Positions 25,175 to 32,989 of a DNA stretch of 64,000 nt are shown in pieces. The notes under the pieces were generated by a model that was not told the origin of the DNA, searched no databases, and was given only the letters and a program-made list of their open reading frames with translations. Position 1 is the first letter of the stretch, and each line of letters opens with the position of its first letter. Position numbers and translations under genes: made by a program. The DNA comes from Butyrivibrio sp. MB2005 (GTDB lineage Bacteria; Bacillota; Clostridia; Lachnospirales; Lachnospiraceae), in NCBI RefSeq assembly GCF_000424285.1, contig NZ_AUJP01000003.1, positions 1 to 64,000 of the forward strand, given 5' to 3'.

Positions 25175-25217
25175 TTAGCACTCGGTACTAGACAGTGCTA
25201 ACAAAAGGGGATATAAT
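25175..25217 (+). promoter_or_regulatory. CIRCE (HrcA operator) overlapping a promoter
   Basis: TTAGCACTC (25175-25183), a 9-bp spacer, and CAGTGCTAA (25193-25201) match the CIRCE inverted repeat TTAGCACTC-N9-GAGTGCTAA with one mismatch. The promoter TAGACA (25189-25194), 17 bp, TATAAT (25212-25217) overlaps its right arm, so HrcA binding would block the -35 box. It lies 48 bp before the mecA-like gene. Confidence 0.82.
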
Positions 25218-25264
25218 CATTAGCATATCATTTTTAGCTATACGCAGGAAGGAGATGAGGCTAT

Positions 25265-26029
25265 ATGGTAATCGTTAAAATGAACAATACTACAGTTGAA
25301 TGCAGTATTGCTGCATCGGAACTTCGTGAAATCGGCCTCACCCCTGAAGCAATCATGAACGGTGAGAAGAAAACCGTACCGTTTATGGCACAGCTGAACA
25401 GGGAAGTTGGTGAACAGCTGGGATTTAATCCCGAGACAGAAGTTCTAATGATGAGCAAGAACATGATGGTGGATGGAAGTGTCCGCATTTTCGCAATTAA
25501 GATGTCCAATGAAGATATCCAGAAGTCTGCAGACAGGATCCGCGGCTCAGCAGAGGCGATTCTCAGAGAGATGACCCAGGAGAGAGTCGATGCGATCAAG
25601 CGCAAGACCGGTATGGAGAAGGGACAGGCTCTTAATGAGATGATAGGTCAGGTATCTGAGCTTATCGAGCAGATTTATGATCAGGACGAGGTTCAGGAGC
25701 CCGAGATCGAGGCTATCGCAAAGCATATTGTTAATACTGAGCGTTACATGGCGAAGTTCTCTGATATCAATTCTGCTGCACGCTTTTCCAAAATTGCATT
25801 CAGTCTGCCAATCACGGCATCCAAGCTCTACAAAGAGAATGATTCATATTATCTGACCTTTGTGCTTGAGCCTGACAATGAGAATACAGTATATGATCTT
25901 AGAAGAAGCGGACTTGAATATGCAGACGATCTTGTGATGAATTCTGCAGAACAGACACACGTTGAGGAGACAGGTAAATGCATTATCAAAGAGGATGCAT
26001 TGTTACACCTTAGAGATATGATATGCTGA
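25265..26029 (+). CDS. MecA-like adaptor protein
   Basis: A 254-residue soluble protein resembling MecA/YpbH adaptors that deliver substrates to ClpC. The N-terminal part (VKMNNTTVECSIAASELREIGLTPEAIMNG... up to RIFAIKM, residue ~80) fits the MecA substrate-binding domain. An acidic helical linker follows (about 85-160), and the C-terminal part (ASKLYKENDSYYLTFVLEP...EYADDL) fits the Clp-binding domain. Identification rests on pattern likeness, not on catalytic residues. AAGGAG precedes the ATG. The CIRCE box upstream places it under heat-shock control, which suits a protein-quality-control role. It overlaps the next gene by 7 bp. Confidence 0.65.
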   Translation: MVIVKMNNTTVECSIAASELREIGLTPEAIMNGEKKTVPFMAQLNREVGEQLGFNPETEVLMMSKNMMVDGSVRIFAIKMSNEDIQKSADRIRGSAEAILREMTQERVDAIKRKTGMEKGQALNEMIGQVSELIEQIYDQDEVQEPEIEAIAKHIVNTERYMAKFSDINSAARFSKIAFSLPITASKLYKENDSYYLTFVLEPDNENTVYDLRRSGLEYADDLVMNSAEQTHVEETGKCIIKEDALLHLRDMIC

Positions 26030-26790
26030 TAATTGATTTCACAGGAATCTATGAGAACGAGGGATTTACTTTTCATGCAGAAGGAGCCCCTCGTTCTCTT
26101 TTGCGTTTAAATGATGTCACAGGGACCAATTGTATCTGTGACGATTTTGCATGGGCGAAAATAAAGGAAAGGCTGCTTGAGCTTGAAGAACTGCCGTCAC
26201 TGAGATTTTTTGATTCCGGGAATTATCATTACATGTCCAAGGTTTTGATGGATGTTATGAATGATAAGGAAAAGCTTCCTGAATTTGACCTTGTGATGTT
26301 TGATCACCACCCTGATATGAAGTGGACTTCATACGGGGAGATTCTATCCTGCGGAAGCTGGGTGTTGAATGCCCTTAAGGATATTGAGGGCCTTAGAAAT
26401 GTATATATCATAGGCGCTGATGAGAAGCTTACTAAGGAAGTGCAGGAAGAACATCCGGAGTATGAAAAGAGAGTTACCTTTGTCCGTGATATGAATGCCT
26501 TTACTGATGCATATAGAAACGAGGGAGATGCAGCGGAGATCTACATCTCAGTAGATAAGGATGTTATAAGTCGGGAGGAGCTTGCAACTAACTGGGATCA
26601 GGGCGAGATGACTATAGAAGAATTAAAAAAAGCCCTGGATGACCTGAATAGCAGGTTCCAAGGCAGGATTCTTGCGGTGGATGTTTGCGGTGAATGTGCG
26701 CCTGACTCAGATGATATTTTCACTGAGCAGGGGGTAGCATCCAGTAACCGCGTGAATCAAATGATATGCGATATTTTTATAACAGGCTGA
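26023..26790 (+). CDS. Arginase/agmatinase-family ureohydrolase
   Basis: A 255-residue protein of the ureohydrolase fold. Metal-binding motifs are FDHHPDM (about residues 89-95) and SVDKDVIS (about 178-185), plus the late acidic AVDVCGEC strand. The N-terminal region is shorter and more divergent than in classical arginases (about 300 aa), and the usual first His motif is not evident, so the substrate is uncertain. It starts inside the end of the mecA-like gene (ATGCTGA overlap), so it shares the CIRCE-controlled transcript. Confidence 0.75.
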   Translation: MLIIDFTGIYENEGFTFHAEGAPRSLLRLNDVTGTNCICDDFAWAKIKERLLELEELPSLRFFDSGNYHYMSKVLMDVMNDKEKLPEFDLVMFDHHPDMKWTSYGEILSCGSWVLNALKDIEGLRNVYIIGADEKLTKEVQEEHPEYEKRVTFVRDMNAFTDAYRNEGDAAEIYISVDKDVISREELATNWDQGEMTIEELKKALDDLNSRFQGRILAVDVCGECAPDSDDIFTEQGVASSNRVNQMICDIFITG

Positions 26791-26799
26791 TTTCGTAAT

Positions 26800-27624
26800 T
26801 TATGCTGCCATTCTTGTGTTAAGTGAAAGCAGATGTTCGTAAGCGTGTGACTTACTTCCTGAAGTAATGATAAAGTAAACACCAAGACCTGTAAGGTTAA
26901 AGATCATAGCGGGGCCAAGACCTGCTGTGAAAAACAGAGGAGCTGACATAGATCCGAATATGCTTACAGGCACTACACTTATGATGCAAAGGCCAATTCC
27001 CACAACCAGTGAAAATGATTTTCTAAGACGGACATTTTCAAGCTCGCTTCTAAGAAAGTTCTCGGTTTCTCCATCCACTGCGCAGAGTTCTCTTTTGAGG
27101 AATTTCCACTCCTTCATCTTGTGGCCTGAGAGAATGATAAAGCCAACACCTATTGCTGTAGACAGGAAGAGGAAGCCTACGCCAAGTCCTCCAAGCATCT
27201 CAGAGAAAGCATTATTGCCAAAAATATAACGGAAGCTCTCGCCAAGAACAGGACCTGCAGGAGAGATTATGCAAAATAGAATTCCAAGTCCCAGAATCAT
27301 TTTTGACAGGGCACAGTCTCCCACATAGTCAGCCGCTTCATCGAGAGTTACAAGACGTCTGTAAACTGTGTTAGTCTCTACTATTTCAACAGGTGTTTCT
27401 CTCTGCTGTGAGTTAAAGAACCCAAGGCTTTCTGCCAGCTCCTCTGGAGTTCCAAGTTCGCTTATTATAGTTCCTACGACCTCATTTTTAGGCATCCCTG
27501 AAGCAATAAGTTCATTATACTTATCCTCTGACATAGACAGAAGCTCTGACTTCGCGCGTCTTATCTCCATAGTGTCAGGAAAATTTGTAAACATTGTCTC
27601 TAAATAATTTTTTATTGTCTCCAT
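26800..27624 (-). CDS. DUF1700-like membrane protein with permease-prefix domain
   Basis: A 274-residue membrane protein. The N-terminal ~75 residues (YLETMFTNFPDTMEIRRAKSELLSMSEDKYNELI, then ELGTPEELAESLG) match the short helical prefix domain found in DUF1700/HAAS-type proteins. The rest has about five to six hydrophobic helices in two blocks separated by a charged stretch. It lies 18 bp downstream of a padR gene, the usual arrangement in which PadR controls the membrane protein. Its function beyond that is unknown. Confidence 0.75.
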   Translation of the reverse strand: METIKNYLETMFTNFPDTMEIRRAKSELLSMSEDKYNELIASGMPKNEVVGTIISELGTPEELAESLGFFNSQQRETPVEIVETNTVYRRLVTLDEAADYVGDCALSKMILGLGILFCIISPAGPVLGESFRYIFGNNAFSEMLGGLGVGFLFLSTAIGVGFIILSGHKMKEWKFLKRELCAVDGETENFLRSELENVRLRKSFSLVVGIGLCIISVVPVSIFGSMSAPLFFTAGLGPAMIFNLTGLGVYFIITSGSKSHAYEHLLSLNTRMAA

Positions 27625-27642
27625 ATATTTGAACCCCTTTCC

Positions 27643-27978
27643 CTATTGTGCATCAGATATGAATCGTTCGATTACATCCTTGGTCAATTGCCATTCTTCA
27701 CATTTTTCTTTGTAATAACTCTTCCCTGAATCCGTTATCCTGTAGTAAGTCCTTCGCTTGCCATTTTCAGCTTCCTGACTGAAGGATGTTATATATCCGT
27801 TTTTCTCAAGTCTGGTAAAAGCAGAATAGAGCGTGGTTTCTTTTATCAGATATTTGTTGTCGGAGAGAGTTTTGATATTCTTGGATATTTCGTAACCATA
27901 AGATGGTTCTTTTATCAGAAAAAATAAGATTATGGTGTCGTTATACCCGCGAATAACATCACTGCTGATTTCCTGCAT
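27643..27978 (-). CDS. PadR-family transcriptional regulator
   Basis: A 111-residue winged-helix regulator. GYNDTIILFFLIKEPSYGYEISKNI is the N-terminal helix and wHTH entry, LIKETTLYSAFTRLEKNGYITSF the recognition helix and wing, and RRTYYRITDSGKSYYKEKCEEWQ the C-terminal dimer helix. It is of the short PadR-s2 type. It faces away from the SpoIIE-type phosphatase gene, and three related TACGAC palindromes lie upstream of it, probably its own operators. It is co-transcribed with the membrane protein downstream. Confidence 0.9.
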   Translation of the reverse strand: MQEISSDVIRGYNDTIILFFLIKEPSYGYEISKNIKTLSDNKYLIKETTLYSAFTRLEKNGYITSFSQEAENGKRRTYYRITDSGKSYYKEKCEEWQLTKDVIERFISDAQ

Positions 27979-28035
27979 GATCTATTCCTTTGTAGAAACG
28001 CGATTATTTGCTATCCATGTTGATATTTGGTATTA

Positions 28036-28087
28036 CTACGACCATCGTTACTACGACTGTCATAGTAAATATAATACGACTGTCGTA
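28036..28087. promoter_or_regulatory. Three TACGAC operator-like sites upstream of padR
   Basis: A perfect palindrome TACGACTGTCGTA lies at 28075-28087. A near-perfect one, ACTACGAC-T-GTCATAGT, is at 28050-28066, and a degenerate third, CTACGACCATCGT, starts at 28036. Spacing and palindromy suit a dimeric PadR. They lie between divergent genes and may control both. Confidence 0.6.
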
Positions 28088-28167
28088 GTATGTCAATAAA
28101 AAATCACAACAAAACCATAAATGTCTGATATTATTAATCTATAAAGCTTTTGAGGGAAGTAATCGTG

Positions 28168-29751
28168 ATGAAAATAAAGTGGAACATTAATAAAAAAGCT
28201 ATTGCGGGAATCGTGGCTTTTACGCTTTTATTCGGGGCTCTTAGCTGCACAGCAGGTATATGGATTTTTGACAGAGCCATCGAGAAAATGTATAACGACA
28301 GGGGATATGTGCTGGCAAATATTATCCTGAATGAAATCGATCATGACAAGATTGCCGAGTATACCAGAACCTGGGAGGCGGATGATTATTATCATTGGAT
28401 GGAAGAGTACCTTCGAAGAATAGAAGAATATTCGGGTGCTGCTTTTATCTATATAGCTGTTCCTTATGAAGATAAGACCATGAGATATGTCTACGATTCT
28501 GATACCTTTATCGGAGATACGGATCCAATCGCGGCATCCTTTGAAGAGATATGGACTGCGTATACCGAGGGGGAGAGACCATCAAGCTATCTTGTTAGAA
28601 GATCCAAAAAATACGGATATCTCACATCGAGCTGTCTTCCTGTTAAGGACAGTACCGGACAGGTGGTTGCTCTTTTATTTGTTGATACATATATGGATGT
28701 GATCATATCCACTCTTCTGAAATATGTTTTTAACATTACGGTTATTACGCTTGTTTTGCTTGTGATTTTCTGCGTCTTGAACTGGATAGTCATGCGTAAA
28801 AACTTTATTGATCCCATAATGCTGATAAGAGACAGCGTCGGGAAATTTGCTAAAGGCAGCGCACAGGCAGATGATTCTCTTAATAAAATAAAGTCCGGTG
28901 ATGAAATTGAGGATCTGGCAAAATCCGTCCATGATATGGAAAAGGAGATCATCAACTATATCGATGATATTAAGAGCATTACCGCAGAGAGGGAGCGAAT
29001 CGGAGCTGAGCTGAACGTGGCAACAAGAATTCAGGCTGATATGCTGCCTAGTATTTTCCCTCCTTTTCCCGACAGAGATGCTTTTGATATCTATGCTACA
29101 ATGTCTCCCGCCAAGGAAGTGGGCGGTGACTTTTATGATTTTTTCCTTATAGATGATGATCATATAGCAATGGTTATGGCGGATGTATCCGGAAAAGGTG
29201 TACCTGCAGCTCTTTTCATGGTTATTGCGAAGACCCTTATTAAAAACAGAAGTATGATGGATGAGAAGATGTCTCCCGCCCAAATACTGTATGATGTAAA
29301 CAATCAGCTCTGTGAAGGTAACGATTCGGATATGTTTGTGACTGTGTGGCTGTGTATCATTGAGCTGTCCACAGGAAAAGGAATTGCATCTAATGCAGGT
29401 CATGAGCATCCGGCGATAAAGCATGAGGGCGGACAATACAGCTTTAAGGAATACAAGCACTCTATGGCAGTTGCGGTATTCCCTGAGACAAAGTTTGAAG
29501 AGCATGAATTTCAGATTATGCCCGGTGATTCAATATTCGTCTATACGGATGGTGTAGTGGAAGCGACAAATGTAGCTGATGATCTCTATGGAACTAAGAG
29601 ACTTCTTGATGCTCTTAATATCGAGCCTGATGCAGACGCCAAACAGCTACTTACAAATGTTAAAAAGAACGTGGAAGAATTCGTCGGTGCAACATCGCAG
29701 TTTGATGACATGACCATGATGTGCTTTAAGTATTACGGCGAAAATGAATAG
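28168..29751 (+). CDS. Membrane sensor with PP2C/SpoIIE-type phosphatase domain
   Basis: A 527-residue protein. A transmembrane helix (about 9-29), an extracellular sensor of about 150 residues and a second helix (about 180-205) are followed by a HAMP-like linker (about 206-280). A PPM/SpoIIE phosphatase domain (about 285-525) follows, with AKEVGGDFYDFF, MADVSGKGVPAALF, SNAGHEHP and YTDGVVEATN; the metal-binding Asp residues are present. Such proteins dephosphorylate anti-sigma-factor antagonists. The ATG at 28168 follows GAGGGAAG. No partner STAS/kinase gene is adjacent, although a broken STAS fragment lies at 49723. Confidence 0.88.
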   Translation: MKIKWNINKKAIAGIVAFTLLFGALSCTAGIWIFDRAIEKMYNDRGYVLANIILNEIDHDKIAEYTRTWEADDYYHWMEEYLRRIEEYSGAAFIYIAVPYEDKTMRYVYDSDTFIGDTDPIAASFEEIWTAYTEGERPSSYLVRRSKKYGYLTSSCLPVKDSTGQVVALLFVDTYMDVIISTLLKYVFNITVITLVLLVIFCVLNWIVMRKNFIDPIMLIRDSVGKFAKGSAQADDSLNKIKSGDEIEDLAKSVHDMEKEIINYIDDIKSITAERERIGAELNVATRIQADMLPSIFPPFPDRDAFDIYATMSPAKEVGGDFYDFFLIDDDHIAMVMADVSGKGVPAALFMVIAKTLIKNRSMMDEKMSPAQILYDVNNQLCEGNDSDMFVTVWLCIIELSTGKGIASNAGHEHPAIKHEGGQYSFKEYKHSMAVAVFPETKFEEHEFQIMPGDSIFVYTDGVVEATNVADDLYGTKRLLDALNIEPDADAKQLLTNVKKNVEEFVGATSQFDDMTMMCFKYYGENE

Positions 29752-30106
29752 TGTGTGTAAATCCTTAGTTCTGTAAATAGGATTTCCTAAGATAATTGAC
29801 GAGTCAGACAATGGCAGAATTGCTATGTCTGGCACGTTTTTAGTGTCGACAGTTCTCAAAGAGATGATTATATAAAATTGAAAATCTTGGTTTCCCTTTT
29901 ATCTATATTCTGGAAGTTGGGAAGGAATCTCGGAAGATAATTAAGTGAAAGACAGGTCTTTATCAGTGTAAGATAAGACCTGTTTTTTGTTTTGTGATAT
30001 TTTTGTTCTAGGATGTTCCAAAGAGTTAAGCGAAAAGGAGCGTGTGGTATAAGAAAATCCTGGGATGAGTAGATTGCTGGGAAAATAATAATAAAGGAGA
30101 TTCTAA
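29752..30106 (+). terminator. Gene-free stretch with two terminator hairpins
   Basis: An imperfect hairpin at about 29803-29841 (TCAGACA/TGTCTGG core) is followed by TTTTT and ends the phosphatase gene. A second hairpin, ACAGGTCTT (29952-29960) / AAGACCTGT (29974-29982), is followed by TTTTTT. I see no gene in between; the interval marks the border of the accessory region. Confidence 0.65.
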
Positions 30107-31027
30107 ATGAAAAAGCCTTTATCTCTGGATAGCAAAATGATAGAGAGTCAGAATATATCCTATTGCATATTTGGCGAGGGAGATATTGATCTGGTTATTG
30201 AAATGGGGCTTGGCGCAGTTGCCGGTGAGTGGTGGCACATTGCAGAGCAGCTTTCAGAACAATTTACCGTTCTTTTGTATGAGCGCGGAAGAAATATTAT
30301 CAAGGCGCGCTCGCCGAAAAATATAGCCGAAGAATTACATACTTTGCTAATGGAACTACCCTGTAAAAGTAAGATTATTATTTTGGCACATTCACAGGGT
30401 GGTCTGTATGCGCAGCAATTTGCCAGATTGTATCCCAATATGATTCGTGGCATAGTGTTTGTAGATCCTTTATCTGCAAATGACAATACATATAAAACAG
30501 TATTTACTACAACTGATGAGCAGAAAAAGAGTGGGTTTAATAAATCAGAAAACTTTGTAATCATGCGGAAAATGGCTTCTTGGCATTTGGGATTTGTAAT
30601 TAAACTCATTATGAAAAAAGCACCACCATTTTATTACTATGATCAATTTACACCGGAAGCAAAGAAATACATTTTAGATGAATTAACAAAGGTAGAACTT
30701 CATGATGCCGCCTTAGAGGAATATCGCCTGGCACATGAGGAAAAGGAGATCTGTCAATTAAAAGAAAGAGGGAACTTTCCGCAGATTCCTATCGTACTTA
30801 TAACCCATGGAAGTGAATTTGAAATAAAAGAAATAATGGAATTTGGACAAACCACAAAAGAATTTGCAGAAAAAGTTGAAGAGCTGTGGCAGTCTTTGAT
30901 GCAGGAATACCTTACTTTTTCAGAAAAATCGATCTTGTTAAGAGCAGACAATAGTGGCCATTATATTCATTTGAGTGATTTTGAAGTATTAATTAAGGCA
31001 TTACAAGAAGGAGAATCATGGACATAG
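30107..31027 (+). CDS. Alpha/beta hydrolase
   Basis: A 306-residue hydrolase of the alpha/beta fold. The nucleophile elbow is AHSQGG with Ser96, VFVDPLSAND follows strand 6, and the late histidine is probably in NSGHYIHLSD (about residue 288). There is no signal peptide, so it is cytoplasmic. AAGGAG precedes the ATG. It is the first gene of the accessory region; the acetyltransferase gene follows 12 bp later. Substrate unknown. Confidence 0.85.
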   Translation: MKKPLSLDSKMIESQNISYCIFGEGDIDLVIEMGLGAVAGEWWHIAEQLSEQFTVLLYERGRNIIKARSPKNIAEELHTLLMELPCKSKIIILAHSQGGLYAQQFARLYPNMIRGIVFVDPLSANDNTYKTVFTTTDEQKKSGFNKSENFVIMRKMASWHLGFVIKLIMKKAPPFYYYDQFTPEAKKYILDELTKVELHDAALEEYRLAHEEKEICQLKERGNFPQIPIVLITHGSEFEIKEIMEFGQTTKEFAEKVEELWQSLMQEYLTFSEKSILLRADNSGHYIHLSDFEVLIKALQEGESWT

Positions 31028-31039
31028 GGGGGTAAAGAT

Positions 31040-31489
31040 ATGAGCTTACAATTTGTAAAAGCAAGCACTTCGGATGCTTTGACACTTAATGGAATATCTA
31101 AAAGAGCCTTTGATAGCGATGTTCAGGTTGGAGCACCTTCAGCTGGTGGGCCACCTGGATATATGTCTGTTTCTTATCACACAAAGATGGCCAGATCAAA
31201 TCACTTGTATAAGCTCACGGACAATGGACTAATTGTTGGCGGTGCGATTCTATTTTTGGAAAAAGACAAGTTGAACATCGGAAGGATCTTTGTAAGCCCG
31301 GAGCATTATCGCAAAGGCTATGGAGTCTACATGATGCAGGAAATTGAGACAATGTTTTCAAATGTAAAGGAATTTGTATTAGATACGCCCATTTGGAATG
31401 TCAGAACAAACGCCTTTTATACCAAGCTGGGATATGTGGAAGTGAGTCGGGATAATGAATTCATTTATTATATTAAGAAATGTGAGTGA
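31040..31489 (+). CDS. GNAT-family N-acetyltransferase (intact parent of two remnants)
   Basis: A 149-residue GNAT protein: beta4 LNIGRIFVSP, the acetyl-CoA loop EHYRKGYGVYMM (about 91-102) and C-terminal NAFYTKLGYVEVSRD. Its 5' end (31030-31064) recurs at 35521-35555, and its last ~40 codons plus downstream flank (31370-31527) recur at 40731-40888 with only four differences. It is therefore the only intact copy of a gene once duplicated here. GGGGTAAAG before the ATG serves as ribosome binding site. Confidence 0.85.
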   Translation: MSLQFVKASTSDALTLNGISKRAFDSDVQVGAPSAGGPPGYMSVSYHTKMARSNHLYKLTDNGLIVGGAILFLEKDKLNIGRIFVSPEHYRKGYGVYMMQEIETMFSNVKEFVLDTPIWNVRTNAFYTKLGYVEVSRDNEFIYYIKKCE

Positions 31490-31527
31490 TGAAAGGGAAA
31501 TTATTATTTGATAAAAATCGAATTATT
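31370..31527 (+). repeat. Duplicated GNAT 3' end, copy A
   Basis: This 158-bp segment matches 40731-40888 with four mismatches (same strand). It covers the last 40 codons of the acetyltransferase and 38 bp beyond the stop. Three of the four differences fall after the stop codon. Confidence 0.92.
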
Positions 31528-31689
31528 ATCAGAGACAAATTTCTGTTTAGAATCATTAGATTCATACTTCAAAGATAATGTCTGTTTGTATTATTAAGTA
31601 TAACATACCCCTTAGTGGGGCTAAGCCGCAGATCGGTGGTGCTAAATTAAAAAACAATAGTGCTGAGCAAAGATCAGCACCGGTGTTAT

Positions 31690-31788
31690 AAGACCGAAAT
31701 AATCAGCTATGTGGTCCTGCGGAACAAGAGCATCCATGCTCACAATCTGCATCTGTTCACGTTTACTTTCAGTATTAGAAGTCATCAT
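31690..31788 (-). pseudogene. IS1182-like transposase N-terminal relic
   Basis: Read on the minus strand from 31788, the first ~33 codons give a peptide with QMQIVSMDALVPQDHIADYF. This resembles the N-terminus of IS1182-family transposases (consensus around V-DLVP-DHLLR). The reading frame then runs into unrelated sequence and stops. The rest of the element is absent. The surrounding interval 31490-31881 has no intact gene; it also holds the hairpins CCCCTTAGTGGGG and GTGCTGA-N7-TCAGCAC. Confidence 0.45.
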
Positions 31789-31881
31789 AAGTTTTATTCC
31801 CAAAATAGTTCATCCAGTGTTTTATAATAGTTAGTGTAAATGTAGATGTCATTCTTATAGATATTGGGGAGAGAAAATATA

Positions 31882-32781
31882 ATGTTTTGTTCAAAATGTG
31901 GGAAAGAATTAAAACCGGGACAAAAGTTTTGCGGACATTGCGGTACTATGGTGCCCGGAGCTGAAATCATACAGAAGGATACATTTTATGTAAGAAAGCT
32001 TCCATTAGTGATGATCGTTCTAATGACACTGGGACTTATCATCACGTCCTTCACCATGGGCGCAGGTAGTATGACCTTTGCCATGGGTATTTCCTGCTTA
32101 CAGGGAATAGTCCTGATTTTCCTCATCTACAGACTGGACCGGATAGAGCCTGAGCCTCTTTCATTGCTCGTGAAACTGTTTCTGTTTGGAGCAGTACTTT
32201 TGCCCATTGTGGCAATGATCATCGAATCAGTCATTGAAGTAGTGGTAGATGTAGTGTCAGGGCCTGGAACGATATTAAACAGTATTCTGAATGCTTTTTT
32301 GGTTGCAGCTTTTACCGAAGAAATATGTAAATATGCTGTATTAAAGAAAATGACCTGGAGACATCCGGCTTTTAATTTCCGATTTGACGGAGTTGTCTAT
32401 TCAACCACTGTTGCAATAGGATTTGAAGTGGTTGAGAATCTTCTTTACCTTATTGGATCAGATGCCGGCACGGCATATCTCAGATCAGCTTTTCCGGGCC
32501 ACTGCATCTTCGGTATATATATGGGATATTACTATGGACAGGCCAAAAGCCTGGAACTCATGGGAGACGTTAAACGATCAGTCCGGATGAGGCGAAAAGG
32601 AGTTTTAGTCGCTATTTTAATCCATGGAATATACGATTCTGTTGCAATGGTATGCAGCGGGAGTGAGAATGAGATTCTCATATTAATGGGCATGCTTGCA
32701 CTGGTAGTCATCATGTGCGTATTAAATGTCAATGCCTACAAGAATATCAAGAGATTTGCACATGAAGATACGCCTGTATGA
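31882..32781 (+). CDS. PrsW-family intramembrane protease with zinc ribbon
   Basis: A 299-residue membrane protein. Residues 1-24 are a zinc ribbon with two CxxC pairs (MFCSKCGKEL, FCGHCG). After that come about seven to eight hydrophobic helices with PrsW motifs: EPEPLSLLVKLF, the catalytic-type FTEEICKYAVLK (about 151-162), HCIFGIYMGYYYG (about 211-223) and HGIYDSV (about 250-256). PrsW-type proteases cut anti-sigma factors within membranes; the target here is unknown. GGGGAGAG lies 7 bp before the ATG; an upstream in-frame GTG/ATG lacks a ribosome binding site. Confidence 0.85.
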   Translation: MFCSKCGKELKPGQKFCGHCGTMVPGAEIIQKDTFYVRKLPLVMIVLMTLGLIITSFTMGAGSMTFAMGISCLQGIVLIFLIYRLDRIEPEPLSLLVKLFLFGAVLLPIVAMIIESVIEVVVDVVSGPGTILNSILNAFLVAAFTEEICKYAVLKKMTWRHPAFNFRFDGVVYSTTVAIGFEVVENLLYLIGSDAGTAYLRSAFPGHCIFGIYMGYYYGQAKSLELMGDVKRSVRMRRKGVLVAILIHGIYDSVAMVCSGSENEILILMGMLALVVIMCVLNVNAYKNIKRFAHEDTPV

Positions 32782-32790
32782 CATGGATTT

Positions 32791-32955
32791 GTGCAAATTA
32801 AAACCTTATCTATTGGAAACAGGTATTTGGAAGAGGTAGACATATACCTGTCTGATAACAGGGCAGCTGCGCAAAATCCGGTAACAGGAGTGCTTCTTAA
32901 GGATATTCCTGTATCCTACAAAAAACAGATACAGGAATCGATAAAAAGAGCTTGA
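32791..32955 (+). pseudogene. C-terminal fragment of an unidentified gene
   Basis: An open frame of 54 codons from a GTG, reading IGNRYLEEVDIYLSDN and ending PVSYKKQIQESIKRA before a TGA. It has a protein-like composition but no ribosome binding site, and is probably the tail of a lost gene. The family is unknown. Confidence 0.3.
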
Positions 32956-32989
32956 AGATTATGTAATCTCAAATTCTTTGCTTAGCTCA

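Noticed and set aside
28675..29505. Minus-strand 276-residue open frame
   Set aside because: Shadow of the SpoIIE-type phosphatase gene, whose domains are unmistakable on the plus strand.
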